The notes below the pieces were generated by a model. That model saw only the letters and a program-made list of their open reading frames with translations. It ran no database searches and had not been told where the DNA came from. The position numbers and the translations under genes are program-made. From NCBI GenBank assembly GCA_963784425.1, contig CAWARM010000016.1, positions 12,563-76,562 of the forward strand: a stretch of DNA of 64,000 bases, given 5' to 3'. Positions 8,090 to 16,517 of the stretch are shown here, one piece after another (the stretch's first letter is position 1; each line of letters begins with the position of its first letter). The DNA comes from SHZL01 sp963784425. Lineage in GTDB: Bacteria; Pseudomonadota; Gammaproteobacteria; Xanthomonadales; SZUA-36.

Positions 8090-9277
8090 TCACGCCTTGC
8101 GGTCGTGAATCCACGAAAACTTCGTTGGCGGTTGTTTCAGCAGACCCTCGGCAATCTGGTCGGCATAGTTCAGATACCGTTCCGCTTGCCGGCACAACCA
8201 GTCCTGCGACTTCGCTGCTGCGCCGCTGACCGATCGCCCCGCGATGTCCCAGGTTTTTACCAGGTGCTCGATGATCATCGCGTAGTCAAGCACGGTGTAG
8301 ACGCCGGTGCGTTGAGCCACCACCGCGAAATGATCAAACAGTTTGGGATCCTTGCCGTCAAACATCAGCCGCCCGGGCATGGCAATGACGGTGCGCAGCA
8401 TGCGCCGACACGCCAGCATCACTCCGTCGGGGTCCGCTGCAAACAGGTGGCCCACCATGCGGGTGTAGAACGCCTCGTGGCGTGACTCATCGCCGGCGAT
8501 GCGCTGGCATATTTTGCCCAGCACCGGGTCGCCTGCTGCCGTCGCCAGTTTTCCAACGTTGCCGTGCGAAATCTTGGTGGCGCGCTCCTGGAACGATGTA
8601 TAGACCAGCCCCTCGTAGGGGTCAGGGTAGGTCGCGGGATTGAAGCCGTTGGCAATCAGGTGGTGCACGGTCAGTTCAATGGCGCGCATATCCACGCGGC
8701 CGGTGAGGCGCAGATAGGTGTTGAGCAAGTCGCCATGACGGTTTTCCTCTGCCACCCAGCCACGCATCCATTTCGACCATGCATCAACCCGATTACCTTC
8801 AAAGTCCGAGGCGATCAGGTTCAGCTGCAGGGCGTACGAGGGGAGCGCTTCCTCGGTAATCATATCGCCGACCAGCACGACAAGGATTTCGTCGGTGAGA
8901 TTCTTCGCCGGTGCGCGGAAGGCATCCAGTCGTTCCGCAAAATCGTTGCCGCCAAGGTCCGGCAGGAAATCGGTGGGTTGCCAGGCTTTGTCGATGGGAG
9001 TGAGGAAGGTGAGATCCTCTTCCACCAACGCGCTCAGCGAGTGCAATATTTCCAGGTGTTCAAGGTTCAGTTCGACGTTTAGCGGCAAGACAATCTCGGG
9101 CAGGAAGGATGGGAAATCAGGCGTGCATTGTAGGGTAATACCTGCTCTGCGAAAAGGCGGCCGGCCGGATGTTGTGCTGGGCCACTGGCTGAATAACAAT
9201 GCCCTTATTGACGCCTGCGCCCCTGACTGTTTACTGTCACTGGTGATTTGTACGCCCTTGCTTCGCAAAAGGAACAT
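8090..9277 (-). CDS. Acyl-ACP desaturase (soluble di-iron, plant type)
   Basis: A fatty acid desaturase type 2 protein, which introduces a cis double bond into acyl-ACP in the cytoplasm. The two E-E/D-x-R-H di-iron motifs are clear, EENRH and DESRH, as are flanking family segments (WMRGWVAEENRHGD, RIAGDESRHEAFYTRMV). The start is uncertain: the ATG at 9277 adds about 60 residues with no family resemblance and leaves no room for promoters against the divergent gene at 9283. A TTG at 9088, just before NVELNLEHLEILHSLS, gives a normal-looking N-terminus. Confidence 0.88.
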   Translation of the reverse strand: MFLLRSKGVQITSDSKQSGAQASIRALLFSQWPSTTSGRPPFRRAGITLQCTPDFPSFLPEIVLPLNVELNLEHLEILHSLSALVEEDLTFLTPIDKAWQPTDFLPDLGGNDFAERLDAFRAPAKNLTDEILVVLVGDMITEEALPSYALQLNLIASDFEGNRVDAWSKWMRGWVAEENRHGDLLNTYLRLTGRVDMRAIELTVHHLIANGFNPATYPDPYEGLVYTSFQERATKISHGNVGKLATAAGDPVLGKICQRIAGDESRHEAFYTRMVGHLFAADPDGVMLACRRMLRTVIAMPGRLMFDGKDPKLFDHFAVVAQRTGVYTVLDYAMIIEHLVKTWDIAGRSVSGAAAKSQDWLCRQAERYLNYADQIAEGLLKQPPTKFSWIHDRKA

Positions 9278-9282
9278 TCAAC

Positions 9283-10303
9283 GTGTTAAGAGCGGCCCTG
9301 ATAAGTTTGGTCCTGTTGGCAGTTGCTGCGGCTCCTGTCGCATTGAGCGCGCACGATGTTTCCTATGCGGTCGTGGACCACTTCCCCGGCCCGGACGGTG
9401 GCTACGATTACATTTCCGTCGACAGTGATATGCAGCGCGTGTTCGTGGCGCGCACCACCGGCGTCATGACCATCGACCTCGCCACTCGTAAAGTGACGCC
9501 GGGCTTTGTTGCTGGCCAGGGCGTGGCGGCGGTGCAGATCATCCGGGGCACGGATCTGATGCTATCCACCAATCGCGACAACAAGAACGCGACGCTGTTC
9601 GATCGCAACACCGGCGAGGTCAAAGCGATTATTGCAACGGGCACCGGGCCTGACGCCACGCTGTACGATGAGAAGACCGGCCTCGCCTTCGTCATGAACG
9701 CAGACAGCGAAGACGTGACGTTCGTCGCTATCGCCGAGGCCGCTGCGGTGGCTACCGTTGCGCTGGGCGGCAAGCCCGAGGCGGCGGCGATCGATGGCAA
9801 TGGGCGTTTGTATGTCAACATCGAGGACACCGCAGAAATCGCCGTGGTCGAGGTGGAGAGTCGCACGGTTGTTGGGCGGTACACGCTGCCGGATTGTGCA
9901 GACCCCACGGGTTTGGCCTACGACCCGGGGTCGAATTTGCTGGTGTCGGCCTGCGCCAATGGCAAGGCGAAACTGATCGACGCCGCGACGGGTTCGGATC
10001 GCGGCAGTGTGGAAATTGGTCAAGGCGCCGATGGCGCAATTTTCGACAGCTGCCCGCCGTCTGGTCTATATCTCCTGCTACGATGGCACGCTGTCCATCT
10101 TCAGCCTGGATCGCGATGGTCGTGCTGGAGTAATGACCACCGTGAGGACGACGGTTGGTGCACGCACTGCGGCGCTGGATCCCGCGACCGGCCGGATTTA
10201 CCTGCCGGCGGCCGAATACCAGAAAGACGCTGAAGGCAAGCGGACTCGCGTTCCCGGCACGTTCCAGGTTCTGGTTGTGGCACCGTCAGCTAGTACCGAA
10301 TGA
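9283..10303 (+). CDS. Secreted YncE-like beta-propeller protein, frameshifted
   Basis: A GTG start with AAGGA upstream opens a signal peptide (LVLLAVAAAPVALSA) and a YVTN/YncE-type seven-bladed propeller with repeats such as VAGQGVAAVQIIRGTDLMLS and GTGPDATLYDEKTGLAFV. The first frame stays conserved to GADGAIFDS near 10048. The propeller then continues in the +1 frame as ARRLVYISCYDGTLSIF to the stop at 10303. One extra base (likely the T at about 10050) explains the break. These proteins are periplasmic with varied or unknown ligands. It is divergent from the desaturase and about 180 bp before the MOSC gene. Confidence 0.75.
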
Positions 10304-10484
10304 CCCGCTCATTTTGCAGTTTTGGGTCAAAGCAGAGCCCGGCCTGCTTCGCTATGGGGTCGGCGCTTAAACCTCATGTTCTGAACGGAATCAAATGTCA
10401 GGGTAAAATGTGCTTGTCCACACCAACCCGTCTTTTCCGGGGAGCCAGCAAAAGCATGCAATCAGACAGCTGGAACTATTTGCC

Positions 10485-11333
10485 ATGAGAATAAATGCCG
10501 AGGTCCGCGCTCTTTTCGTCTACCCGGTCAAGTCGTGCATGCCCATCGCTTTGCACGAAGCGGAATTGACACCGCAGGGTTTAAAGTTTGATCGTCAGTG
10601 GATGGTTGTAAGTGAATCCGGTCTCGCCCGGACCCAGCGTGACATTTCCCTGTTGTCACAAATCCAGACCGCTCTGCGCGGCGATGTGCTGGTGCTGTCG
10701 CGCCCGGGGTATGGGTCCACTGAATTGCCTCTGCTGGAGGAAGGCCAGTCGCGCGCGCAGGTGCAAACCATCAAAGTGTGGAAGGATGAGTGCGACACCG
10801 TGGCAGCCAGCGAACCTGCGTCGCGCTGGCTGACCCAGGCAGTGGAAAGCAGCACTGCGCTTCACATAGTCAGGATGGCGCCAGGATTCAGCCGTGCGCA
10901 GTCCTCTCCCGCTGAATTGGGCGAAGACACACAAGTGCAGTTTGCCGATGCGGCCCCATTCCTGATCGCCAACGAAGCTTCACTGGGCCGTTTGAACGAG
11001 GTCTTGCTCGGTAAAGGCGAAACACCAGTGCCGATGAATCGCTTTCGCCCCAATATCGTGATTCGCGGCCTGGATGCTTTTGGTGAGCACCAACAGCAGG
11101 TGTTGGGAAACGATTTCTATCGTTTCAATTTCCGCATTCCCTGCGAGCGCTGCGTGGTGCCCACCATTGACCAGGCAACGTCTGTTCGGCACCCGCGCAA
11201 GGAGCCTTTTGCCACCCTGCGTGACCTGAACCCGCGGGATCCCGAACGCCGGCAACCCCTGTTTGGCCAATATGCAACGCTGCAGGCCGGGGCTGGCGGA
11301 AAGGTCACTGTGGGTGACCTGCTACACCCCTAG
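10485..11333 (+). CDS. MOSC domain protein, YcbX-like
   Basis: An N-terminal MOSC beta-barrel domain (VRALFVYPVKSCMPIALHEA, then G-L-K-F-D-R-Q-W-M-V) is followed by a MOSC domain with the conserved Cys in IPCERCVVPTID and the ending R-K-E-P-F-A-T-L-R. YcbX-type MOSC proteins bind molybdenum cofactor and detoxify N-hydroxylated compounds. The start at ATG 10485 is chosen because the conserved domain begins four residues later; an in-frame ATG at 10410 would add 25 unrelated residues. The stop overlaps the converging decarboxylase by four bases. Confidence 0.85.
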   Translation: MRINAEVRALFVYPVKSCMPIALHEAELTPQGLKFDRQWMVVSESGLARTQRDISLLSQIQTALRGDVLVLSRPGYGSTELPLLEEGQSRAQVQTIKVWKDECDTVAASEPASRWLTQAVESSTALHIVRMAPGFSRAQSSPAELGEDTQVQFADAAPFLIANEASLGRLNEVLLGKGETPVPMNRFRPNIVIRGLDAFGEHQQQVLGNDFYRFNFRIPCERCVVPTIDQATSVRHPRKEPFATLRDLNPRDPERRQPLFGQYATLQAGAGGKVTVGDLLHP

Positions 11334-12745
11334 CCTGCCAGTGCTGCCTTTATATCTTCCAGCAGCATGTCCATGCGCTCCTGGTGCACCCGGAAGGAAC
11401 TAATGGCGATGCGGATGACATACACGTCGCGCAACAGCGTGCCGGTCAGGTTTACCCGCTGTTTGTCATTGATGCGTTGCATCAACGCGCGGGTCGCGCT
11501 GTTGCGTTCCGCCAGTGACTGGCCTTCATCCTGCACGGCAAACGCGAGAATGGACAAGGTGGCCGGCGCAAGCAGCTCCAGTTGCGGGATTTTCCTGATC
11601 TCCGCTTCAATCCAGCGCGCCAGGTCGAGCTTTTCGTCGAGATAGCGGCGAAATACGTCCACACCGTGCATTTTGAATGGCAACCATATGCGCAAACCAC
11701 GAAATGGCCGGGTGAGTTCCGGCGACAGCTCGCAAAAATCCATCAGGTCTTCATCTTCCTGCATGGCCGGCATGTAATCAGCACTGGAGGAGTGCACGGC
11801 CTTGAGCGCGCTGCCGTCACGCACCAGCAGTGCGCCCGTGCCGTACGGCAGGAACAGGGTTTTGTGCGGATCCAGCACCAGTGAGTCGGCAAGTTCAATG
11901 CCCGCCAGCGCCTGTTTGCCGCGTTGGGTAAGCCGGAAGAAACCGCCGTAGGCCGCATCCACGTGCAGCCACAGGTTTTCCTCCCGGGCCAATGCGGCAA
12001 GCTCCGGCAAGGGGTCGACGGCGCCGCTGTTGGTGGTGCCTGCGCTGGCAACCAGAATGGCAGGCTGCATGCCTCGGGCACGGTCAGTCCGTATTGCGTC
12101 CCGCACCAGAGCGGGATCCAGTCGGTAATTGCCATCAGCCGGCAGCACCCGGATATTGGCTGCCGGAAAACCCGCCAGCCTGGCTGCCTTGGTGACGCAG
12201 TGATGCACCTGGTCCGAGGTGTAGATCATGCCGCGCGAAAAATCTTCACCCAGCCTGGCATGGCGCGCCGTTACCAGGCCACTCCAGTTGGCCAGCGAAC
12301 CTCCGCTGGTGAGAAATCCCCGCGCCTCGGCGGGGTAGCCCATGATTTGACACAACCAGCGCACCACGTTGGCTTCCAGTTGATTGAGTGCCGGCGCCAC
12401 GCCGGCGACACCGGTATAGCGGTTCAGGGTGTTGCTGATGAGATCTGCCAGGGCTGCATGGAAAATCCCGCCGCCAGGCACATAACCCATGAATCCCGGA
12501 GACGCCGGATTGAGGCTTAAAGGCGCCAGGTCCCGGAATACCGTATCGAGCAGTTGCTCAAAATCACCCCCCGCCTCCGGTAGCGGTTCTTTCAGGGAGC
12601 GGAGGTACTGCACGTCGGCTTCTGCGGACCGGTCCAGCGCCTGTTCGGGAAGCGTGGACATGAAGACACCTATACGGTCCATGGTGGCATCCGTCATGGC
12701 GCGCATTGCATCTTCCGACAGGTCGAGGGGCCAATCTTTGGTCAT
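11330..12745 (-). CDS. Pyridoxal-dependent group II decarboxylase
   Basis: A PLP enzyme of the aromatic-L-amino-acid / glutamate decarboxylase superfamily. Visible active-site residues are His181 (stacking on PLP, in TSDQVHHCVTKAA), Asp263 in HVDAAYGG, and the Schiff-base Lys295 in DPHKTLFLPYG. Length of 471 residues is normal, and the N-terminal LSLNPASPGFMGYVPGGG is typical of the aromatic-type subgroup. The actual amino acid cannot be decided. It is monocistronic, converging on the MOSC gene and preceded by type A palindromes. Confidence 0.9.
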   Translation of the reverse strand: MTKDWPLDLSEDAMRAMTDATMDRIGVFMSTLPEQALDRSAEADVQYLRSLKEPLPEAGGDFEQLLDTVFRDLAPLSLNPASPGFMGYVPGGGIFHAALADLISNTLNRYTGVAGVAPALNQLEANVVRWLCQIMGYPAEARGFLTSGGSLANWSGLVTARHARLGEDFSRGMIYTSDQVHHCVTKAARLAGFPAANIRVLPADGNYRLDPALVRDAIRTDRARGMQPAILVASAGTTNSGAVDPLPELAALAREENLWLHVDAAYGGFFRLTQRGKQALAGIELADSLVLDPHKTLFLPYGTGALLVRDGSALKAVHSSSADYMPAMQEDEDLMDFCELSPELTRPFRGLRIWLPFKMHGVDVFRRYLDEKLDLARWIEAEIRKIPQLELLAPATLSILAFAVQDEGQSLAERNSATRALMQRINDKQRVNLTGTLLRDVYVIRIAISSFRVHQERMDMLLEDIKAALAG

Positions 12746-12800
12746 GAAGTAGTCTCGGGAATGATGGAACGATTTTTAACGCTCACATCCTAGCAAACAA

Positions 12801-12822
12801 AATGGGGACGGGGCACATTAAC
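12801..12822. repeat. Type A palindrome, lone arm
   Basis: One arm with core GGGGACGGGGCACATTAA stands directly before a full copy. It shares the CACATTAA variant with that copy, while copies 1 and 2 have CAAATTAA, so the two probably arose together. Confidence 0.7.
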
Positions 12823-12824
12823 CT

Positions 12825-12878
12825 TTAAAGGGGACGGGGCACATTAAACACCGATTAATGTGCCCCGTCCCCTTTTAA
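12825..12878. repeat. Type A palindrome, full copy 3 (CACATTAA variant)
   Basis: Arms 12825-12847 and 12855-12878 (core GGGGACGGGGCACATTAA) flank a seven-base loop. It sits between the divergent decarboxylase gene and the exported-protein gene at 12935, so it may lie in a promoter region rather than act as a terminator. Confidence 0.8.
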
Positions 12879-12934
12879 CGCTGGCTCCATGGCATACAAT
12901 GGGTGTTTACAATTCCGGGCAAGGGTGTCACCTC

Positions 12935-13915
12935 ATGAAACATGTTCAACAGCTCCACCAAGGGCCCCATCAGGTGCCCCACCAATGGCTCCGCAAATGG
13001 ATTGGCTTGCCGATCATACTCGCGGTCTGCGCAGCGCTTGCTGCGCCGGGTGGCAATTCATTGGCAGGCGAATCTACTGCGCCTGCGGCCTCTCCGGGCG
13101 ATAACGTGAGCTTTTTCGTCATCGGCAAGACCTGGCATTTCCAGCAGGATGCAAGCGGTGTACACGGGCCCAATGATGTCCATTATTTTGCGGAAATTTT
13201 CAGCAAGGCGGGCGGCCAGGTCAGTGACGGAAGCATGCGCTTGCTGGCCCCTGGCGCCGAGCCCATTCCTTTCGACCACGAGAGTGACAACGGCGCGGTG
13301 CTGCATGCCCGGGACGGAAAAAAATACCTGACGGTGGCAGACCTGGACGCGGAGTTGCCCAACGGCGACTACGCATTCAGCTTTCATACTCCCACGGGTG
13401 ATGTAACCGATTTCGCCGTGAGTCTTGGCGCCGCCGGCAGCGTCACGGACCTGCCGCCGCCACCTACGATCCAGCTGGCGCAGGGAGGCGCCGTAGTTAA
13501 TCCGGAGACGGTTCGCGCGGGTGCTGACCTGAAGATATCCTGGACGCCGTTCGCAACCGGCCGGGCTGATCCTAATGGCATCGCCGATGATCTGATTTTC
13601 GTCATCATGGAGGACTGCCGTGGAAATCGCGTTTATCACAGCGGCCGCCCGCTGGAGACACCCAACCCCCTGGTGGATCCGGGTAAACCCTCTGCCAGCT
13701 CGCTGACCTACACCGCCACCGAGATCACTGTTCCCGCTGCCCAGCTGACCCCCGGCATGAGTTACCGCCTGGAGGTGGAAATTGCCAAGTTGATGGACAC
13801 CGACCGCCGCGAGGGCGTGGTTGGCATGTCTACCTACGCGGCCACCACGCACCTGAACATACAAACTACCGGTGAGGCCAAGCCGGGAGCCTGTCCCAAG
13901 CCGGACGAAACCTGA
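12935..13915 (+). CDS. Exported protein of unknown function
   Basis: About 326 residues. The start at ATG 12935 (AAGGGTG upstream) gives a His/Gln-rich N-region and a hydrophobic segment (LPIILAVCAALAAPGGNSLAG) fitting a signal peptide. The mature part is soluble, with an Ig/Fn3-like feel in its second half (TVRAGADLKISWTPF... LTPGMSYRLEVEIAKL) and a small Cys pair (EDCRGN, GACPKP). No family was recognised. It is followed after 46 bp by a strong intrinsic terminator that lies inside the next reading frame. Confidence 0.65.
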   Translation: MKHVQQLHQGPHQVPHQWLRKWIGLPIILAVCAALAAPGGNSLAGESTAPAASPGDNVSFFVIGKTWHFQQDASGVHGPNDVHYFAEIFSKAGGQVSDGSMRLLAPGAEPIPFDHESDNGAVLHARDGKKYLTVADLDAELPNGDYAFSFHTPTGDVTDFAVSLGAAGSVTDLPPPPTIQLAQGGAVVNPETVRAGADLKISWTPFATGRADPNGIADDLIFVIMEDCRGNRVYHSGRPLETPNPLVDPGKPSASSLTYTATEITVPAAQLTPGMSYRLEVEIAKLMDTDRREGVVGMSTYAATTHLNIQTTGEAKPGACPKPDET

Positions 13916-13929
13916 CCCGGGATTTCAAG

Positions 13930-14490
13930 ATGAAAATGCCGCGCATGTTGATAATGAAAATACACGCCATTTTGGCGTGTTTTTTTATGCCATTGGCCAT
14001 TCTGTATTTCATCAGTGGGGCGCTGTATTCCTTTGACATCAAGGGACATGTTGACAAGCAGGTCTATACGCTGGCACTGGACCGTCCGTTCGCACCGGAC
14101 CTGGCGCAACTGTCCGAGCTGGCCAGGAAGGCACTCGATCAACGCAAGCTGTCGCTACCAACAGGAAGCGCGGCGATCAAAGAAAAAAAGGGCTCCTACG
14201 AATATAGCTGGGGCGGTTTAAAACGGCAGGTCGTGATTCAACCTACAGGCAACCCGCTGCGGGCCAAGCTGATTTACCGCCAGCGCAGCCCGTTGACACA
14301 GGTCATGCGAGTCCACAGGGCAGATGCCGGATCACTGATAAGGACCTATTCACTCACCATGGTTGTTTCGCTGATCACGATTTTGCTGACCGGTGTTTTC
14401 CTGGCGGTAGGAACACCCAAACTACGTCGTCTGGCCCTGGTCGCATTAGGAGCCGGTTGCCTGGTTGTATTGGTCATATTTGCTCGCTAG
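13930..14490 (+). CDS. PepSY-type membrane protein
   Basis: A 186-residue protein with an N-terminal membrane helix (IHAILACFFMPLAILYFISGALY), a periplasmic PepSY-like middle (AQLSELARKALDQRKL and a later beta-rich KGSYEYSWGG part) and two C-terminal helices. The layout matches short PepSY-associated transmembrane proteins, often linked to reductase or iron functions. The real start may be later (ATG 13954 or 13987), since the first codons form an intrinsic terminator. It converges on the FAD oxidoreductase with a four-base overlap. Confidence 0.65.
   Translation: MKMPRMLIMKIHAILACFFMPLAILYFISGALYSFDIKGHVDKQVYTLALDRPFAPDLAQLSELARKALDQRKLSLPTGSAAIKEKKGSYEYSWGGLKRQVVIQPTGNPLRAKLIYRQRSPLTQVMRVHRADAGSLIRTYSLTMVVSLITILLTGVFLAVGTPKLRRLALVALGAGCLVVLVIFAR
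13962..13986 (+). terminator. Intrinsic terminator inside the 5' end of the PepSY frame
   Basis: A perfect eight-base stem, ACACGCCA (13962-13969) and TGGCGTGT (13973-13980), with a TTT loop is followed by six further T. It lies 46 bp after the stop of the exported-protein gene. Because it overlaps codons 11-19 of the PepSY frame, it could also act as an attenuator. Confidence 0.7.
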
Positions 14491-15983
14491 CTGCTGCCGA
14501 GGTAATCGTGAAACACCCCCGTTGGGTCGTACTGCTGGCGCACCTGCCGGAGGCGCTGCCAGTTTGATTCAGAGAAGCACAGGCGATAGCGATCCGGATG
14601 CCGGCGTCCCTCCACTTCGTTGACGTAATGCCCCTCGGCGAATGGATCCATCAGCGGCAGCGTTCCGTCCAGCCAGGTAAACACGTGCTCATCGTCCTGT
14701 TCGTTGTCCCAGATTGTGTAACAACCCAGGTAGCAGTCGATGTCCCAGGAGAAACAGGCGTCCGGTCGGGTCCGGGTGTGCATGTTGAATGCGGCCAGGA
14801 TATGGCAATCCCGCGTGGGTGCAGCGAGAAAGTACTGTGCGAGCGCCTGCAAGGTCTGGCCACCCCGGTTGGTCAGCACGTTGTCTACCGCATAGCGCGC
14901 GCAACGCCCGGCCGGGTCCCTGAGGCTGAAGTAATGATCGTAGAGTCCTTCAAAATCGAAGGGCTGATTCTCCATTTTTACCAAACACTTTGTTCCCAGC
15001 TCCGACTGCGCGAACGGCGCGAGGGCCTGCCGGGCCTCCTGCTCGCTGGCCTCGAACGCAAAAGCGGTGAAGAAGCAGATCTTGGATTGTTCGGGAGGCG
15101 CGTCGGCAGGCGCATCCGGGTGGTGCATCAACACCACAAGCACTTCGACCCGGCTAACATCATGTTCCTTGCGAATCGTATCCAGGGTCGCGGTCACCGT
15201 TTCCAGTTCAGACAGGGGGAAAATGTAGGAACTGGCCATGATCGCCTTGGGCACCGGGTACAGCGCCAGGTCGAGGCGCGTGACGGCAGCGAAGAAGCCA
15301 GGTCCGGCGCCCCGCATGGCCCAGTAGAGATCCGGGTTTTCGTCGGGTGTGACGTGCAGCTGCCGTCCATCGGCGGTGACCACGTCTGCGCCGGCGATGG
15401 AGAATGTGGACATCCCGCCGCGCTGGGCATAGTTCCAGCCAATGCCCCCACCCAGCGTGAAGCCAGCCAATCCCACCGAAGGGCAGTGGGGTACCGGGAA
15501 ACTCAGGCCTTTCTGGCGGGCCGCCGTAATCAGATCCAGGCTGCGGACGCCGGGCTGTATGGATGCGATTTGCCGCGATTCGTCGATCTCGATGCCGCCC
15601 ATGGCCGACATATCAATCAGCAGACCACCATCGCGCAACGACGATCCGGTCGAATTGTGCCCGCCCGCGCGCGTCGCCACTTTCAAGTGCTTGCCTGCGG
15701 CATAGCTGACGGCCTCGATTACGTCGCTGTCGGATTTGGCCTGGACAATCAGGTCCGGGTAACGCTTCGGCTTGGACATATGCCAGACCATGGACTGGCG
15801 CCACAATTCATAATCCGCATCCTGGCGGCGAATGATCTTGCCACTGATGCCGGGAATGGAAAGCCGCTCCGGCTGGCCGGTCGCCAGCGCACGCGGCAAG
15901 CGTAAGGCGTTGATTGCGCCCAGCGCGGTCAGCCCAACCAGTTGCTGGAGGGTGCGGCGACGGGAGGGTGAATGCGCTTTCAT
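14487..15983 (-). CDS. Secreted bicovalent-FAD oxidoreductase (berberine bridge enzyme type)
   Basis: An FAD-linked oxidase/dehydrogenase of the PCMH family with a C-terminal BBE domain (YRLCFSESNWQRLRQVRQQYDP). Residue numbering from ATG 15983: His109 in RAGGHNSTG and Cys167 in PVPHCPSVG are the usual bicovalent flavin attachment sites. The N-terminus has a Tat-like signal (SRRRTLQQLVGLTALGA). AGGAG seven bases upstream favours this start over an in-frame start at 16058 that would overlap the cytochrome gene. With the cytochrome c gene 28 bp upstream it probably forms a periplasmic alcohol or sugar dehydrogenase passing electrons to cytochrome; the substrate is unknown. Confidence 0.88.
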   Translation of the reverse strand: MKAHSPSRRRTLQQLVGLTALGAINALRLPRALATGQPERLSIPGISGKIIRRQDADYELWRQSMVWHMSKPKRYPDLIVQAKSDSDVIEAVSYAAGKHLKVATRAGGHNSTGSSLRDGGLLIDMSAMGGIEIDESRQIASIQPGVRSLDLITAARQKGLSFPVPHCPSVGLAGFTLGGGIGWNYAQRGGMSTFSIAGADVVTADGRQLHVTPDENPDLYWAMRGAGPGFFAAVTRLDLALYPVPKAIMASSYIFPLSELETVTATLDTIRKEHDVSRVEVLVVLMHHPDAPADAPPEQSKICFFTAFAFEASEQEARQALAPFAQSELGTKCLVKMENQPFDFEGLYDHYFSLRDPAGRCARYAVDNVLTNRGGQTLQALAQYFLAAPTRDCHILAAFNMHTRTRPDACFSWDIDCYLGCYTIWDNEQDDEHVFTWLDGTLPLMDPFAEGHYVNEVEGRRHPDRYRLCFSESNWQRLRQVRQQYDPTGVFHDYLGSS

Positions 15984-16011
15984 GAGACGAAACTCCTGCT
16001 TGGCACAAAAC

Positions 16012-16338
16012 TCAGTTGATGTTTTCGAAGTAGGCCGCCAGTTCGGCGATGTCTTCATCTGACAGCGACGTGCTCAGCGGATTCATGTTCGAGTCCTTGC
16101 GCTCACCGGAGCGGAAAGCCTTGAGCTGCTTTTCCAGGTAAGCCGCTTTCTGGCCCTGCAGGTTCGGGTACTGGGGCGACTTGCCAATGCCATCGGCACC
16201 GTGGCAGGCGACGCAGGTTCCCACCAGCGCCATCGTGGCAGCCGCATCGCCACCGGCCATGGCGACCGGCGCCAGGGTAAGGAGCGCACATGCCAGCAGC
16301 GATTGGCGGGCACCCTGCGGATAATTATGCGTTTTCAT
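16012..16338 (-). CDS. Class I cytochrome c (c553/c4-like)
   Basis: A 108-residue periplasmic monohaem cytochrome. The signal peptide (SLLACALLTLAPVAMA) is followed by the haem motif CVACH at 42-46 and the axial Met85 in SNMNPLS, with a C-terminal helix LSDEDIAELAAYFENI as in c4/c553 proteins. It is the first gene of a two-gene unit with the bicovalent-FAD oxidoreductase, for which it is the likely electron acceptor. Confidence 0.9.
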   Translation of the reverse strand: MKTHNYPQGARQSLLACALLTLAPVAMAGGDAAATMALVGTCVACHGADGIGKSPQYPNLQGQKAAYLEKQLKAFRSGERKDSNMNPLSTSLSDEDIAELAAYFENIN

Positions 16339-16472
16339 CGGATGGGTTCCTTCTGTTTCTCAATCTGCCGAAACACATATTGTTCGGGTAGATTTCGCGG
16401 GCGTAAATGATCTGGGCCAGCTCCACCCCAATTTTTATCATTCAGTTATGGCTTTTTCAGGGCTTAGGGAAA

Positions 16473-16489
16473 CTCTGATTTATTCAGAG
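16473..16489. terminator. Short hairpin after the TauE/SafE gene
   Basis: CTCTGA (16473-16478) and TCAGAG (16484-16489) form a six-base stem about 30 bases past the exporter stop. On the minus strand it is followed by TTTCCC, so at best it is a weak terminator. Confidence 0.3.
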
Positions 16490-16517
16490 CGTCCTTGGAT
16501 TTACTGGCCCAACAACT

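Noticed and set aside
16462..16495. GGGAAACTCTGATTTATTCA as an insertion sequence end
   Set aside because: It resembles some IS terminal repeats, but no second end, target duplication or transposase is present; kept only as a weak hairpin.
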